DNA of 64,000 nucleotides from Streptomyces spinoverrucosus (GTDB lineage Bacteria; Actinomycetota; Actinomycetes; Streptomycetales; Streptomycetaceae), in assembly GCF_006539505.1 (NCBI RefSeq), contig NZ_BJND01000004.1, forward strand, positions 186,001 to 250,000, read 5' to 3'. A program made the position numbers and the translations under genes. Under the pieces are notes generated by a model. It saw only the letters and a program-made list of their open reading frames with translations. It was not told where the DNA came from and ran no database searches. Positions 44,977 through 53,108 of the stretch are shown piece after piece; the stretch's first letter is position 1, and every line of letters begins with the position of its first letter.

Positions 44977-45831
44977 TTATTGCGTGCGGTACAGCGCGGA
45001 GACCAGTTCAATCACGGCCTGCGTGCCGGGATGCGGGTCGTCGCGCCACCAGATCAGCCGTACGGCGACCGGCTCGGCGTCGCGCACCGGCCGGTAGACG
45101 ACACCGGGGCGCCGGTACTGGTGGGCGGTGGACTCGGCCGTGACGCCGATGCACCGGCCGGTGGCGATCACGGTGAGCCAGTCGTCGACGTCACGGGTCT
45201 CCTGGATGACCGGTCGGGCGTCGGCAGGCCACAGCTCGGGCGTGGTGGTGCCGGTGCGGCGGTCGATCAGGAGGGTGCGCCCGGCCAGTTCGGCGAGCCG
45301 TACCGCGCGGCGGCGGGCCAACGGATCGTCGGCGGCCAGCGCGCACAGCCGTCGCTCCAGTCCCACGATGGCGGAGTCGAAGCGCCGCTCGTCCACCGCC
45401 CAGCGCACCACCGCGAGATCACAACTGCCCTCCAGCAGCCCGGCCGTGGGTGAGTTGGCCCGCACCAGGTGCAGTTCCGTCTCCGGATGGGCGGCGCTCC
45501 AGCGACGCTGGAAGGGCAGGGTGTGCCGGCCGAGGGCCGCCCAGGCGTAACCGATCCGCAGCCGGACGTGCCCGGAGGTGGCCTCGCCCACGAGGTCGTC
45601 GACCTCCGCGAGCACCCGCCGGGCGTGCGCCACCACCCGCAGCCCGGTGGCCGTCGGCGCCACCTCTCGGGACGTACGCCGCAACAGCCGTACCCCCAGG
45701 GCCCGTTCGAGGGAGGCCAGGGTGCGGGAGACGGCCGCCTGGGAGACGCCCAGAGAGTGGGCCGCGTCGGTGAACGTGCCCTCGTCGACGATCGCGACCA
45801 GACAGCGCAGCTGCCGGAGTTCCACATCCAT
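44977..45831 (-). CDS. LysR-family transcriptional regulator
   Basis: A 284-residue regulator with the classic N-terminal helix-turn-helix (ELRQLRCLVAIVDEGTFTDA, GVSQAAVSRTLASLERALG) and a periplasmic-binding-protein-like effector domain. The start is ATG 45831 (MDVELRQL), which gives the standard LysR N-terminus. It is divergent from the EamA exporter gene with 68 bases between, the usual arrangement for a LysR protein controlling a transporter. The intergenic TTTTGCGCAATCACTG... contains possible T-N11-A sites. Its 3' end abuts the truncated GntR gene. Confidence 0.93.
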   Translation of the reverse strand: MDVELRQLRCLVAIVDEGTFTDAAHSLGVSQAAVSRTLASLERALGVRLLRRTSREVAPTATGLRVVAHARRVLAEVDDLVGEATSGHVRLRIGYAWAALGRHTLPFQRRWSAAHPETELHLVRANSPTAGLLEGSCDLAVVRWAVDERRFDSAIVGLERRLCALAADDPLARRRAVRLAELAGRTLLIDRRTGTTTPELWPADARPVIQETRDVDDWLTVIATGRCIGVTAESTAHQYRRPGVVYRPVRDAEPVAVRLIWWRDDPHPGTQAVIELVSALYRTQ

Positions 45832-45899
45832 GCGGCCAGCGTATAGATGCCGCGCCTCATTCATTTTGCGCAATCACTGCCCGCGCGCACGATCGGCGC

Positions 45900-46784
45900 A
45901 TGCGAACTGCTCCCGCACGCGCGCTGCCCGCGCGTCCCCGCCCGCACGTACCGGCCCCAGGACGACTGGCCGGGGTGGTCACCATGGCCGGCAGCGGTCT
46001 GTCCAACCAGGTCGGCGCGGCCGTCGGCGCGCTGGCCTTCCCGGCCCTCGGACCCGTCGGTGTCGTGGCGGTGCGCCAGTATGTGGCCGCCGCCGTACTG
46101 CTGGCCGTGGGCAGGCCGCGCGTGCGGGAGTTCACCTGGCGGCAGTGGTGGCCTGTGCTGCTGCTCGCGGTGGTGTTCGGCACGATGAACCTCAGCCTCT
46201 ACACCGCCGTCGACCGCGTCGGCCTCGGTCTCGCCGTGACCCTGGAGTTCCTGGGACCGCTGGTCATCGCCCTGGTCGCCGCCCGCCGTCGGCTGGACGC
46301 GTGCTGTGCGCTGATCGCGGGGGCGGGCGTGGTGGTCCTGATGCGCCCCCAGCCCTCGGCGGACTACGTCGGCATGGGCTTCGCCCTGCTGGCGGCCGCC
46401 TGCTGGGCGTCGTACATCCTGCTCAACCGCATCGTTGGCCAACGGCTGCCCGGGGCGCAGGGGGCCGCAGCGGCGGCCGGGGTGTCGGCGCTGCTGTTCC
46501 TGCCGGTCGGCGTGCTGGTGGCGGTCCGCCATCCGCCGACCGCGCAGGCGCTGGGCTGTGCCGTGGCGGCCGGGGTGCTCGCGTCCGCGGTGCCGTACCT
46601 GGCGGACCTGTTCACGCTGCGCCGGGTGCCGGCCCAGACGTTCGGGCTGTTCATGAGCGTCAATCCGGTGCTCGCCGCGGTGGTCGGCTGGGCGATCCTC
46701 GGTCAGGAACTGGGGCTCGCGGAGTGGGCCGGGATCGGGGCCGTTGTGACGGCCAACGCCCTCAGCATGGTCGTACGGCGATGA
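45900..46784 (+). CDS. EamA/DMT-family exporter
   Basis: A 294-residue, ten-helix drug/metabolite transporter. The two EamA halves are visible: first half with GAAVGALAFPALGPVGVVAVRQ and NLSLYTAVDRVGLGLAVTLE (FLGPLVIAL), second half with LLAAACWASYILLNRIVGQR and FMSVNPVLAAVVGWAILGQE. This branch includes RhtA-like exporters of amino acids. It is divergent from a LysR regulator that probably controls it. ATG at 45900 has no clear ribosome-binding site. Substrate unknown. Confidence 0.9.
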   Translation: MRTAPARALPARPRPHVPAPGRLAGVVTMAGSGLSNQVGAAVGALAFPALGPVGVVAVRQYVAAAVLLAVGRPRVREFTWRQWWPVLLLAVVFGTMNLSLYTAVDRVGLGLAVTLEFLGPLVIALVAARRRLDACCALIAGAGVVVLMRPQPSADYVGMGFALLAAACWASYILLNRIVGQRLPGAQGAAAAAGVSALLFLPVGVLVAVRHPPTAQALGCAVAAGVLASAVPYLADLFTLRRVPAQTFGLFMSVNPVLAAVVGWAILGQELGLAEWAGIGAVVTANALSMVVRR

Positions 46785-46820
46785 GGGCGGCGGCGGACGG
46801 GGGCCTGCCGGTCGGGTTCA

Positions 46821-47078
46821 CTAGCCGAGCTGGGTGTGCTGCTCGGTCCACTCGCCGATCTGGGCCTCGTCGCCGTGGAAGACGACCTGAACCCCGTCGT
46901 ACTCGGCCATCGGGTAACGGTCGGCGTCCGGATCCTCCGGCCACCTGCCCTGCCAGTACACCCAGGCAATTCTTACCGGGTCCTTGCGGCTCTGGAGGTA
47001 GTTAGAGGTCGCCCCGGGGACCATCGCGGCCATCCGCCGCGCCTCCGCCGCCGTGTGCACATCGGTGCCGAGCCACAC
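46821..47078 (-). CDS. Short hypothetical protein, possibly a fragment
   Basis: From a GTG at 47078 the minus strand encodes 85 residues (VWLGTDVHTAAEARRMAAM..., ending IGEWTEQHTQLG) with protein-like composition: four Trp, acidic patches and few low-complexity runs. The segment AWVYWQGRWPEDPDADRYPM is unusual and I do not recognise it. Upstream the frame stays open but loses coding character. It may be a small real gene, the 3' part of a broken one, or debris of a mobile element. Confidence 0.4.
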   Translation of the reverse strand: MWLGTDVHTAAEARRMAAMVPGATSNYLQSRKDPVRIAWVYWQGRWPEDPDADRYPMAEYDGVQVVFHGDEAQIGEWTEQHTQLG

Positions 47079-47189
47079 CTCGTCCGGCCACCGGTTTTCG
47101 CGTCCGCGACGATGTGTCCGCCCTGCCGCTTCCCCGCACCACACTCTGTCGGCAGCCCGACCCGGTACGTCCTGGCTAGGGTCGGCCCC

Positions 47190-47534
47190 ATGAACCACAG
47201 CTTCTCTCTCCACATCCCCGACGCCGAGCTCGAACCGGAGCCCCTCGACCCGGCGCAGATCGTCTCCGGGACGCCCGAGGTGACCGGGAAGGTGGTGTGG
47301 GAGTCGGAGGACGGCCGTCAGATCCGGGGCGTCTGGCAGATCACGCCGGGGGTCGTCACCGACACGGAGGCCGAAGAGCTGTTCGTGGTGATCAGTGGCT
47401 CGGCGACGATCGAGGTGTCGGACGGGCCCACCCTGCGCGTCGGCCCCGGCGACATGGCGGTACTGCGCGAGGGCGACCGTACGACGTGGACGGTGCACGA
47501 GACGCTGCGCAAGGCGTACGCGATCAACCTGTAG
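47190..47534 (+). CDS. Cupin-domain protein (DUF861/EutQ-like)
   Basis: A 114-residue single-cupin protein. The beta-barrel motifs run WESEDGRQIRGVWQITPGVV, TDTEAEELFVVISGSATIEV, LRVGPGDMAVLREGDRTTW and TVHETLRKAYAI, matching the DUF861 (cupin_3) type. Classical cupin His ligands are few, so metal binding is uncertain. ATG at 47190 follows an AGGG about 8 bases upstream and gives the standard length; a longer frame upstream lacks coding character. Function unknown. Its neighbour on the other strand is the LacI gene, convergent with 25 bases between. Confidence 0.85.
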   Translation: MNHSFSLHIPDAELEPEPLDPAQIVSGTPEVTGKVVWESEDGRQIRGVWQITPGVVTDTEAEELFVVISGSATIEVSDGPTLRVGPGDMAVLREGDRTTWTVHETLRKAYAINL

Positions 47535-47559
47535 GCCGTACGGCGCATCACGCAGGCGA

Positions 47560-48561
47560 TCAACCACCGACGGCGCCCGTCGTGCCGCGGATCTCCAGCG
47601 TCGGCACGGCGAGGTGCAGCCGCCCCTCTCCCCCGGCCCTCCCCAGCCGGTCGAGCAGGCAGCGGGCGGCGTGGCGGCCGACCTCGTGGCCCGCGTTGTC
47701 GACGGTGGTGAGCCACAGGTGCCGCAGCCGGGCGATGCTCGTGTTGTCGTAGCCGGCCACCGACAGGTCGTGCGGGACGCGCAGCCCCAGCTCCCCGGCC
47801 GCCGACAGCGCGCCGACGCAGGCGATGTCGTTGACCGCGAAGACGGCGGTGGGCCGGTCGCGGCGGCTGAGCAGCCGGACGGTGGTGCGGTAGCCGCCCT
47901 CCTCCGTCATGTCGCTGGGCTCCACCACGGCCAGGTCGGCCAGGCCGTGCTCGCGCATCGTCGCCTCGAAGCCGCGCCGCCGCAGGTCGCCGACGGCGCC
48001 GTAGCCCGCGATGTGCGCGATGCGGCGGTGGCCGAGGCCGATGAGGTGCTCCGTGACGAGCCGCGCGCCCTTCTCGTCGTCGCCCGCGACCACATCCACC
48101 CCGGGCGGCACGGGTTCGCGGGCTCCGGCCAGCACCACGGGTATCCGCTCGGCGACCGCCCCGAGCGCCGCCGGATCCGGCAGCGTACCGACCACGACCA
48201 GGCCGTCGACGCCGAGGTCCTGGAAGGGGCCGGTGAGGTCCTGGCCGGTGCGCCGGTTGAGGCGGGCGTCGGCGAGCAGCATGTGCAGACCGCCCGCGTG
48301 CAGCAGGGAGTTCAGGCCGTCGAGCAGGTCGACGTACCAGGGGTTGCGCAGGTCGGGCAGGAGGACGCCGACCGTGCGGGTGCGCTGCTCGCTGAGGCTG
48401 CGCGCGGCGGCGTTCGGCCGGTAGCCGAGCTCGCGCACGGCCCGCAGGACGGCCTCCCGCTTCTCGGGCCGCACCTGGTCGGAGCCGCGCAGGACCAGCG
48501 AGACCAGCGACTTGGAGACACCGGCGCGTTCGGCCACGTCACGGATCGTCGGCGCTCTCAT
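47560..48561 (-). CDS. LacI-family transcriptional regulator
   Basis: A 333-residue repressor. The N-terminal LacI helix-turn-helix (TIRDVAERAGVSKSLVSLVL, then the hinge helix ELGYRPNAAARSLSEQ) is followed by a sugar-binding domain (TVGVLLPDLRNPWYVDLLDG, FAVNDIACVGALSAAGELGL, VAGYDNTSIARL). It is divergent from a Gfo/Idh dehydrogenase gene. Two operator-like sites of the same sequence in opposite orientation (48566-48577 and 48648-48659) flank the shared promoter region, strongly suggesting autoregulation and control of the dehydrogenase. Confidence 0.95.
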   Translation of the reverse strand: MRAPTIRDVAERAGVSKSLVSLVLRGSDQVRPEKREAVLRAVRELGYRPNAAARSLSEQRTRTVGVLLPDLRNPWYVDLLDGLNSLLHAGGLHMLLADARLNRRTGQDLTGPFQDLGVDGLVVVGTLPDPAALGAVAERIPVVLAGAREPVPPGVDVVAGDDEKGARLVTEHLIGLGHRRIAHIAGYGAVGDLRRRGFEATMREHGLADLAVVEPSDMTEEGGYRTTVRLLSRRDRPTAVFAVNDIACVGALSAAGELGLRVPHDLSVAGYDNTSIARLRHLWLTTVDNAGHEVGRHAARCLLDRLGRAGGEGRLHLAVPTLEIRGTTGAVGG

Positions 48562-48565
48562 GGGA

Positions 48566-48577
48566 TGGACCGTTCCA
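48566..48577. promoter_or_regulatory. LacI operator candidate 1
   Basis: TGGACCGTTCCA, a near-palindrome 5 bases before the LacI start codon. It is the exact reverse complement of site 2 at 48648-48659; the common consensus is TGGAACGTTCCA-like. Confidence 0.7.
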
Positions 48578-48647
48578 TGAGGCGTCGCAAGCTGTCAAAG
48601 GGTTGACACCCGGCGGAGGGCGACCCCAGGGTGGCCTGGACAGGTTC

Positions 48648-48659
48648 TGGAACGGTCCA
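48648..48659. promoter_or_regulatory. LacI operator candidate 2
   Basis: TGGAACGGTCCA, 14 bases before the dehydrogenase start, the reverse complement of site 1. Between the two sites a TTGACA hexamer (48603-48608) could be the -35 of the dehydrogenase promoter, placing site 2 over the transcription start. Confidence 0.7.
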
Positions 48660-48672
48660 AAGAGGGGCTCTC

Positions 48673-49836
48673 ATGGTGGACACGCTCGGCGTCGCCGTCG
48701 TCGGATTCGGCTGGATGGGCCGGGTCCACACCCAGGCCTACGCCCGCCTCCCGCACCATTACCCGCAGCTGCCCCTGCGTCCGGAACTGGTGACCGTCGC
48801 CGAGGAGGTGCCGGGCCGGGCCGAGCAGGCCGCCGAGCAGTTCGGGTTCGCCTCGGCGACCCGCGACTGGCGCGAGGTGGCCGGCGACCCGTGCGTGCGG
48901 GCGGTCAGCATCACCGCGCCGAACTTCCTGCACCGCGAGATCGGCGTGGCGATGGCCGAGGCCGGCAAGCACATCTGGATCGAGAAGCCGGTCGGCCTGA
49001 CGGCCGATGACGCCCGCGCGGTCGCCGATGCGGTGGCCAAGGCCGGTGTGCAGGGCGCGGTCGGCTTCAACTACCGCAACGCGCCCGCCGTGGAGACCGC
49101 CCGCGAGCTGATCGCCTCCGGTGAGCTCGGCACGGTCACGCATGCCCGGATCCGGCTGTTCAGCGACTACGCGGCGCATCCCGAGGGTGCTCTGACCTGG
49201 CGGTACGAGCGGGAGCGCGGCGGTAGCGGAGTGCTGGGCGATCTGGCCTCGCACGGCGCCGATCTGGCCCGCTTCCTGCTCGGCGACATCGCGTCGCTCA
49301 CCGCCGACACGGCGATCTTCGTCCCGGAGCGGGCCCGCCCCACCGGCGCCACCGCAGGCCACTCCCGTGCCACCGGCGGCGAACTCGGCCCCGTCGAGAA
49401 CGAGGACTACGTGAGCGCTCTACTGCGCTTCGCCTCCGGCGCCCGGGGTGTCCTGGAGGCCTGCCGGGTCTCGGTCGGCGAGCAGAACACCTACGGCTTC
49501 GAGGTGCACGGCACCAAGGGCGCGGTGTTCTGGGACTTCCGGCGCATGAACGAGCTGGGGATCAGCCGGGGCACGGCCTACCAGGACCAGCCCGTGAGCA
49601 CGGTGTACGTCGGCCCGGGCCACGGCGAGTTCGCCGCCTTCCAGCCGGGCGCCGCCAACGCCATGGGCTACGACGACCTGAAGGTCATCGAGGCGTACCG
49701 CTTCCTGCGCTCCATCGCCGAGGGCACCCCGCACGGGGCCACGCTGTCGGACGCCGTGCACAGTGCCGTCGTACTGGACGCGATGGCGCGGTCCGCCAAG
49801 AGCGGTGCGTGGGTCACCGTGGACGCGCGCGGGTGA
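48673..49836 (+). CDS. Gfo/Idh/MocA-family oxidoreductase
   Basis: A 387-residue NAD(P)-dependent sugar/cyclitol dehydrogenase. The Rossmann motif is VAVVGFGWMGRVHTQAY (about 7-23), the catalytic EKP triplet is in KHIWIEKPVGL (about 100-110), and the C-terminal domain carries GVLGDLASHGADLARFLLGD with the conserved His region. GAGGGG lies 6 bases before the ATG. Expression is probably controlled by the divergent LacI protein. Substrate unknown; inositol-like or keto-sugar compounds fit the wider neighbourhood. Confidence 0.93.
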   Translation: MVDTLGVAVVGFGWMGRVHTQAYARLPHHYPQLPLRPELVTVAEEVPGRAEQAAEQFGFASATRDWREVAGDPCVRAVSITAPNFLHREIGVAMAEAGKHIWIEKPVGLTADDARAVADAVAKAGVQGAVGFNYRNAPAVETARELIASGELGTVTHARIRLFSDYAAHPEGALTWRYERERGGSGVLGDLASHGADLARFLLGDIASLTADTAIFVPERARPTGATAGHSRATGGELGPVENEDYVSALLRFASGARGVLEACRVSVGEQNTYGFEVHGTKGAVFWDFRRMNELGISRGTAYQDQPVSTVYVGPGHGEFAAFQPGAANAMGYDDLKVIEAYRFLRSIAEGTPHGATLSDAVHSAVVLDAMARSAKSGAWVTVDARG

Positions 49837-49867
49837 CGGCGGATCAGCGGACGACCCGACGCGAGTG

Positions 49868-50902
49868 TTACACGGCCGCCGCCTGCGGCGGCATGTTGTA
49901 GGGCGTCACCACCTGGATCGCGGACGGCAGGGTGGGCCCGGCGGGCGGCAGCGCGCCGTGTGCGCGCATCACCAGATGGCAGGCCTCGCGCATGTCCTGG
50001 CGCAGGTCGTGGTGGAGTACGGCGGACAGGCGGTGCTCGCGCAGCAGGCGGGTGTTGTCGTGGTCCAGGTCGTGCGCGACGAACACCGCACACTCGCGCC
50101 CGATGTCCTCGAAGGCGCGCAGGGTGGCGATGTTGCCGCCACCGATCGAGTAGACCGCGCGGATGTCCGGGTCGCGTTCCAGGGCGGCGCGGACGAGGTC
50201 GTACTGCGTGGCGTCCAGGCCCTGGCCCTCGGCGATCTCGACGAGGGTGCGCTGCGGGTGCCGGGCGCGCATCGCGCCGCGGAAGCCCATCTCACGCTCC
50301 TCCTCGTTGCGGAAGAAGCCACTGCTGAGGCTGGTGAGGACATTGCCGGGGCGGTCGCCGAGCCACTGGCCCATGAGGTACGCGGCGGTCGCGCCCGCCG
50401 CCCGGTTGTCGATGCCGACGTAGGCCAGGCGGGCGCTGGCGGGCAGGTCGGTGACCAGGGTGACGACGGGGATGCCCGCCGCGACCAGCCGGGCCACGGC
50501 GGCGGTGACCTCGGGGACGTCCGGGGCCTTGAGGACCACGCCCTGCGAGCCGCGCCGGGCGATCCGGTCCAGGGTCCGCACCTGTTCCTCGGCCGGTCCG
50601 GTCTCCCGGAAGTGGAACCGCGAGCGAACGACGGCCGGGTGCAGGGACGGCAGCTCCGCCTCCAGGGCGGCGCGTACGGCGGTGGAGAACCGCTCCGGCG
50701 CCTGCATCACTATGTCGATCATGAAGGTACGGCCGACCAGCCGGACCTGGGTGCGCTGCCGGTCCAGGTCGGCGATGGCGCGGCGCACCTCCTGCGCGGT
50801 GCTCTCGCGCACGCCGCCCCGCCCGTTGAGGACCCGGTCGACGGTGGCCTCGCTCAGACCGGCCTGACGTGCGATCTCCCGGATCGGGAAGGGGTGGCCC
50901 AC
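49868..50902 (-). CDS. LacI-type transcriptional regulator
   Basis: A 344-residue regulator with a LacI helix-turn-helix (PIREIARQAGLSEATVDRVL, NGRGGVRESTAQEV) and a periplasmic-binding-protein effector domain of the ribose/inositol type (GIPVVTLVTDLPASARLAYV, GIDNRAAGATAAYLMGQWLG, YSIGGGNIATLRAF). GTG at 50902 has AAGGAG 6 bases upstream. It diverges from the phytanoyl-CoA-dioxygenase-like operon and probably controls it. Its 3' end is convergent with the Gfo/Idh gene with 31 bases between. Confidence 0.93.
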   Translation of the reverse strand: MGHPFPIREIARQAGLSEATVDRVLNGRGGVRESTAQEVRRAIADLDRQRTQVRLVGRTFMIDIVMQAPERFSTAVRAALEAELPSLHPAVVRSRFHFRETGPAEEQVRTLDRIARRGSQGVVLKAPDVPEVTAAVARLVAAGIPVVTLVTDLPASARLAYVGIDNRAAGATAAYLMGQWLGDRPGNVLTSLSSGFFRNEEEREMGFRGAMRARHPQRTLVEIAEGQGLDATQYDLVRAALERDPDIRAVYSIGGGNIATLRAFEDIGRECAVFVAHDLDHDNTRLLREHRLSAVLHHDLRQDMREACHLVMRAHGALPPAGPTLPSAIQVVTPYNMPPQAAAV

Positions 50903-50977
50903 GGACGGCTCCTTGAGGGGTTTTTGATGGGTAGCTGCTGGTTGTTCGAGGGGTTTGTACTGACAAGAATGACAGGG

Positions 50978-51027
50978 CTGCGCCACCCCGTCACCGAAGT
51001 GGCAGCACTGCGCCATCCCGTCACCGA
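50978..51027. repeat. 20-bp direct repeats before the PhyH-like gene
   Basis: CTGCGCCACCCCGTCACCGA (50978-50997) and CTGCGCCATCCCGTCACCGA (51008-51027) differ by one base and start 30 bases apart. They lie just before the ATG at 51038, probably in the 5' leader. They may be protein-binding sites on the same face of the helix or a small duplication. Confidence 0.6.
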
Positions 51028-51037
51028 GAGGACGCCG

Positions 51038-52204
51038 ATGTCCTTCACCTCCGTACCCCGCGGTGCCTGGCTGTCCGAGCGGGACTGCGACCTCGACGCC
51101 TTCCGGGCCCACGTCGAGCGGACGACCGACGCCGCCGACTATCCGGGCGCCGCCTCCGTCGAGCGGAACGTCCTCGTCTACGACAGCGAGCGGCTCCGCG
51201 CAGCCCCGGACCGCCGGGGCGTCCAGGCCGAGCTGGTCCGCGCGCTCTCCGACGGCCCCGGGATCGTGGTGTTCCGGGCCGCCTTCCCGGACCTAGCGGT
51301 CGTGGACGCCGTCACGGCCGTGTTCGAGGCCCTGATCGCCGAGCAGCGCGCCTCGGGCGCGGCCGCGGGTGACCACTTCGCCAAGCCGGGCGCCAACGAC
51401 CGGGTGTGGAACGCGCTGGAGAAGGCGGCCCTGTACGACCCGGAGGCGTTCGCCGGCTACTACGCCAACGACGTGCTGGCCCTGGTGTCGGGGGCCTGGC
51501 TCGGCCCCGGCTACCAGGTCACCTCGCAGGTCAACGTGGTCAACCCGGGCGGCGCCGCGCAGACCGCGCACCGCGACTACCACCTGGGGTTCCTGTCGAA
51601 TGAGGCCGCGGCGGCCTACCCGGCGCATGTGCACCGCCTCTCCCCCGTGCTCACCCTCCAGGGCGCGGTGGCGCACTGCGACATGCCGGTGGAGACCGGG
51701 CCGACGATGTACCTGCCGTACTCGCAGACGTACGAGCCCGGCTATCTGGCCTGGCGGCTGCCGGAATTCCGGGCCTACTTCGAGGAGCGGCAGGTCCAGC
51801 TTCCGCTCGCCAAGGGCGACGCCGTCTTCTTCAACCCCGCGCTGTTCCACGCCGCCGGCACCAACCGCTCCCGGGACGTGCGGCGCATGGCCAATCTGCT
51901 CCAGGTGTCGTCGGCGTTCGGGCGCGCGATGGAGACGGTGGACCGGGAGGCCGTCGCGAACGCCGTCTTCCCGGTGCTGCTCAAACGCCGGGCCGAGGGC
52001 TGGGACGAGCACCGGTTGCACCACGTCATCGCCGCGAGCGCCGAGGGCTACCCCTTCCCCACCAACCTCGACAACGACCCGCCGGTCGACGGACTGGCCC
52101 CGCCTTCCGCGGCGGATGTCGTACGGCGGGCGCTGCGCGAGGACTGGAACCCCGAGGCGCTCCGAGTGGCGCTGCGGGCCGGCGCCGAGCGGCGCGAGAG
52201 CTGA
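51038..52204 (+). CDS. Phytanoyl-CoA dioxygenase-family protein
   Basis: A 388-residue Fe(II)/2-oxoglutarate-dependent oxygenase. The facial triad is visible as HRDYHLGF (His and Asp) and the distal His in NPALFHAAGTNRS; an Arg for 2-oxoglutarate follows in NRSRDVRRM. Such enzymes hydroxylate small molecules. Being first in an operon with an SDR and a Gfo/Idh dehydrogenase, it may open a catabolic route for a cyclitol or sugar derivative. GAGAGGA lies 6 bases before the ATG. The divergent LacI protein is the likely regulator. Confidence 0.88.
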   Translation: MSFTSVPRGAWLSERDCDLDAFRAHVERTTDAADYPGAASVERNVLVYDSERLRAAPDRRGVQAELVRALSDGPGIVVFRAAFPDLAVVDAVTAVFEALIAEQRASGAAAGDHFAKPGANDRVWNALEKAALYDPEAFAGYYANDVLALVSGAWLGPGYQVTSQVNVVNPGGAAQTAHRDYHLGFLSNEAAAAYPAHVHRLSPVLTLQGAVAHCDMPVETGPTMYLPYSQTYEPGYLAWRLPEFRAYFEERQVQLPLAKGDAVFFNPALFHAAGTNRSRDVRRMANLLQVSSAFGRAMETVDREAVANAVFPVLLKRRAEGWDEHRLHHVIAASAEGYPFPTNLDNDPPVDGLAPPSAADVVRRALREDWNPEALRVALRAGAERRES

Positions 52205-52220
52205 AAGGAAACGGCACGAC

Positions 52221-52997
52221 ATGGGACTTCTCGACGACAAGGTCGTCCTCGTCAACGGCGGCAGTCAGGGCGTCGGCGCGGCCGTCGCGCGGGCCGCGGT
52301 GCGCGAAGGGGCGGTCGTGGCCGTCACCGGGCGGCGCCCGGAGCCCGGTGCGGCACTGGTGGCGGAGCTGACCGCCGCCGGGGGCAAGGCCGTGTTCCTC
52401 AGGGCCGACCTCGCGGACGCCGGTCAGGCGAAGGACGCGGTGGCCCGGACCGTCGCCGAGTACGGCCGGATCGACTGCCTGGTCAACGCCGCGGGCCTGA
52501 CCTCCCGGGGCACGCTGCTGGACACCACGCCCGAGCTGTTCGACCAGCACATCGCGATCAACCTCAGGGGGCCGTTCTTCGCGATGCAGGCCGCCGTCGC
52601 GGACATGCTGGCGCGCGAGGCGCCCGGCACGATCGTCAACATCATCACGTCCTCGGCGCACGGCGGGCAGCCGTTCCTCGCCCCGTACGTCGCCGCCAAG
52701 GCCGGACTCGCCGGGCTGACCCGCAACGCCGCGCACGCCCACCGCTGGGACCGGATCCGGATCAACGGCCTCAACATCGGCTGGACCGCGACCGAGGGCG
52801 AGGACGCCACGCAGCGCGCCTTCCACGGCGCCGGGGATGACTGGCGCCAGGAGGCTGCCGCCCGGCTGCCGATGGGGAAGCTCGGGCAACCGGACGAGAT
52901 CGCCGACTTCGTGGTGTTCCTGCTGTCGGAGCGGTCCGGGGTGGTCACCGGGTCCGTGATCGACTGGGACCAGAACGTACTCGGAGGACTCGACTAA
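52221..52997 (+). CDS. Short-chain dehydrogenase/reductase
   Basis: A 258-residue classical SDR. The cofactor loop is VLVNGGSQGVGAAVARA (about 10-26) with NG in place of the usual TG, the NAG motif is VNAAGLTSRG, and the catalytic residues are Ser in IITSSAHGG, Tyr and Lys in YVAAKAGL. The C-terminus ends with TGSVIDWDQNVLGG, typical of sugar-alcohol and ketose reductases. AAAGGAA precedes the ATG 16 bases after the dioxygenase stop, so they form one operon. Substrate unknown. Confidence 0.93.
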   Translation: MGLLDDKVVLVNGGSQGVGAAVARAAVREGAVVAVTGRRPEPGAALVAELTAAGGKAVFLRADLADAGQAKDAVARTVAEYGRIDCLVNAAGLTSRGTLLDTTPELFDQHIAINLRGPFFAMQAAVADMLAREAPGTIVNIITSSAHGGQPFLAPYVAAKAGLAGLTRNAAHAHRWDRIRINGLNIGWTATEGEDATQRAFHGAGDDWRQEAAARLPMGKLGQPDEIADFVVFLLSERSGVVTGSVIDWDQNVLGGLD

Positions 52998-53034
52998 GGA
53001 GTTGCCACGATATGTCGTCGGTCGTCTGGCGGCA

Positions 53035-53074
53035 TCGTCGTGGCTTGTCGCGCAGTTCCCCGCGCCCCTAGGGC
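53035..53074. repeat. Streptomyces-type short intergenic repeat, copy 2
   Basis: TGGCTTGTCGCGCAGTTCCC followed by CGCGCCCCTAGGGCGC, in the 111-base gap between the SDR and Gfo/Idh genes. It is the same family as the element at 3491-3546. Its position inside an operon suggests a role in differential expression or simply a neutral insertion. Confidence 0.65.
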
Positions 53075-53108
53075 GCTGCACAACCCCCACCTCAAGGAGC
53101 CACACCCC

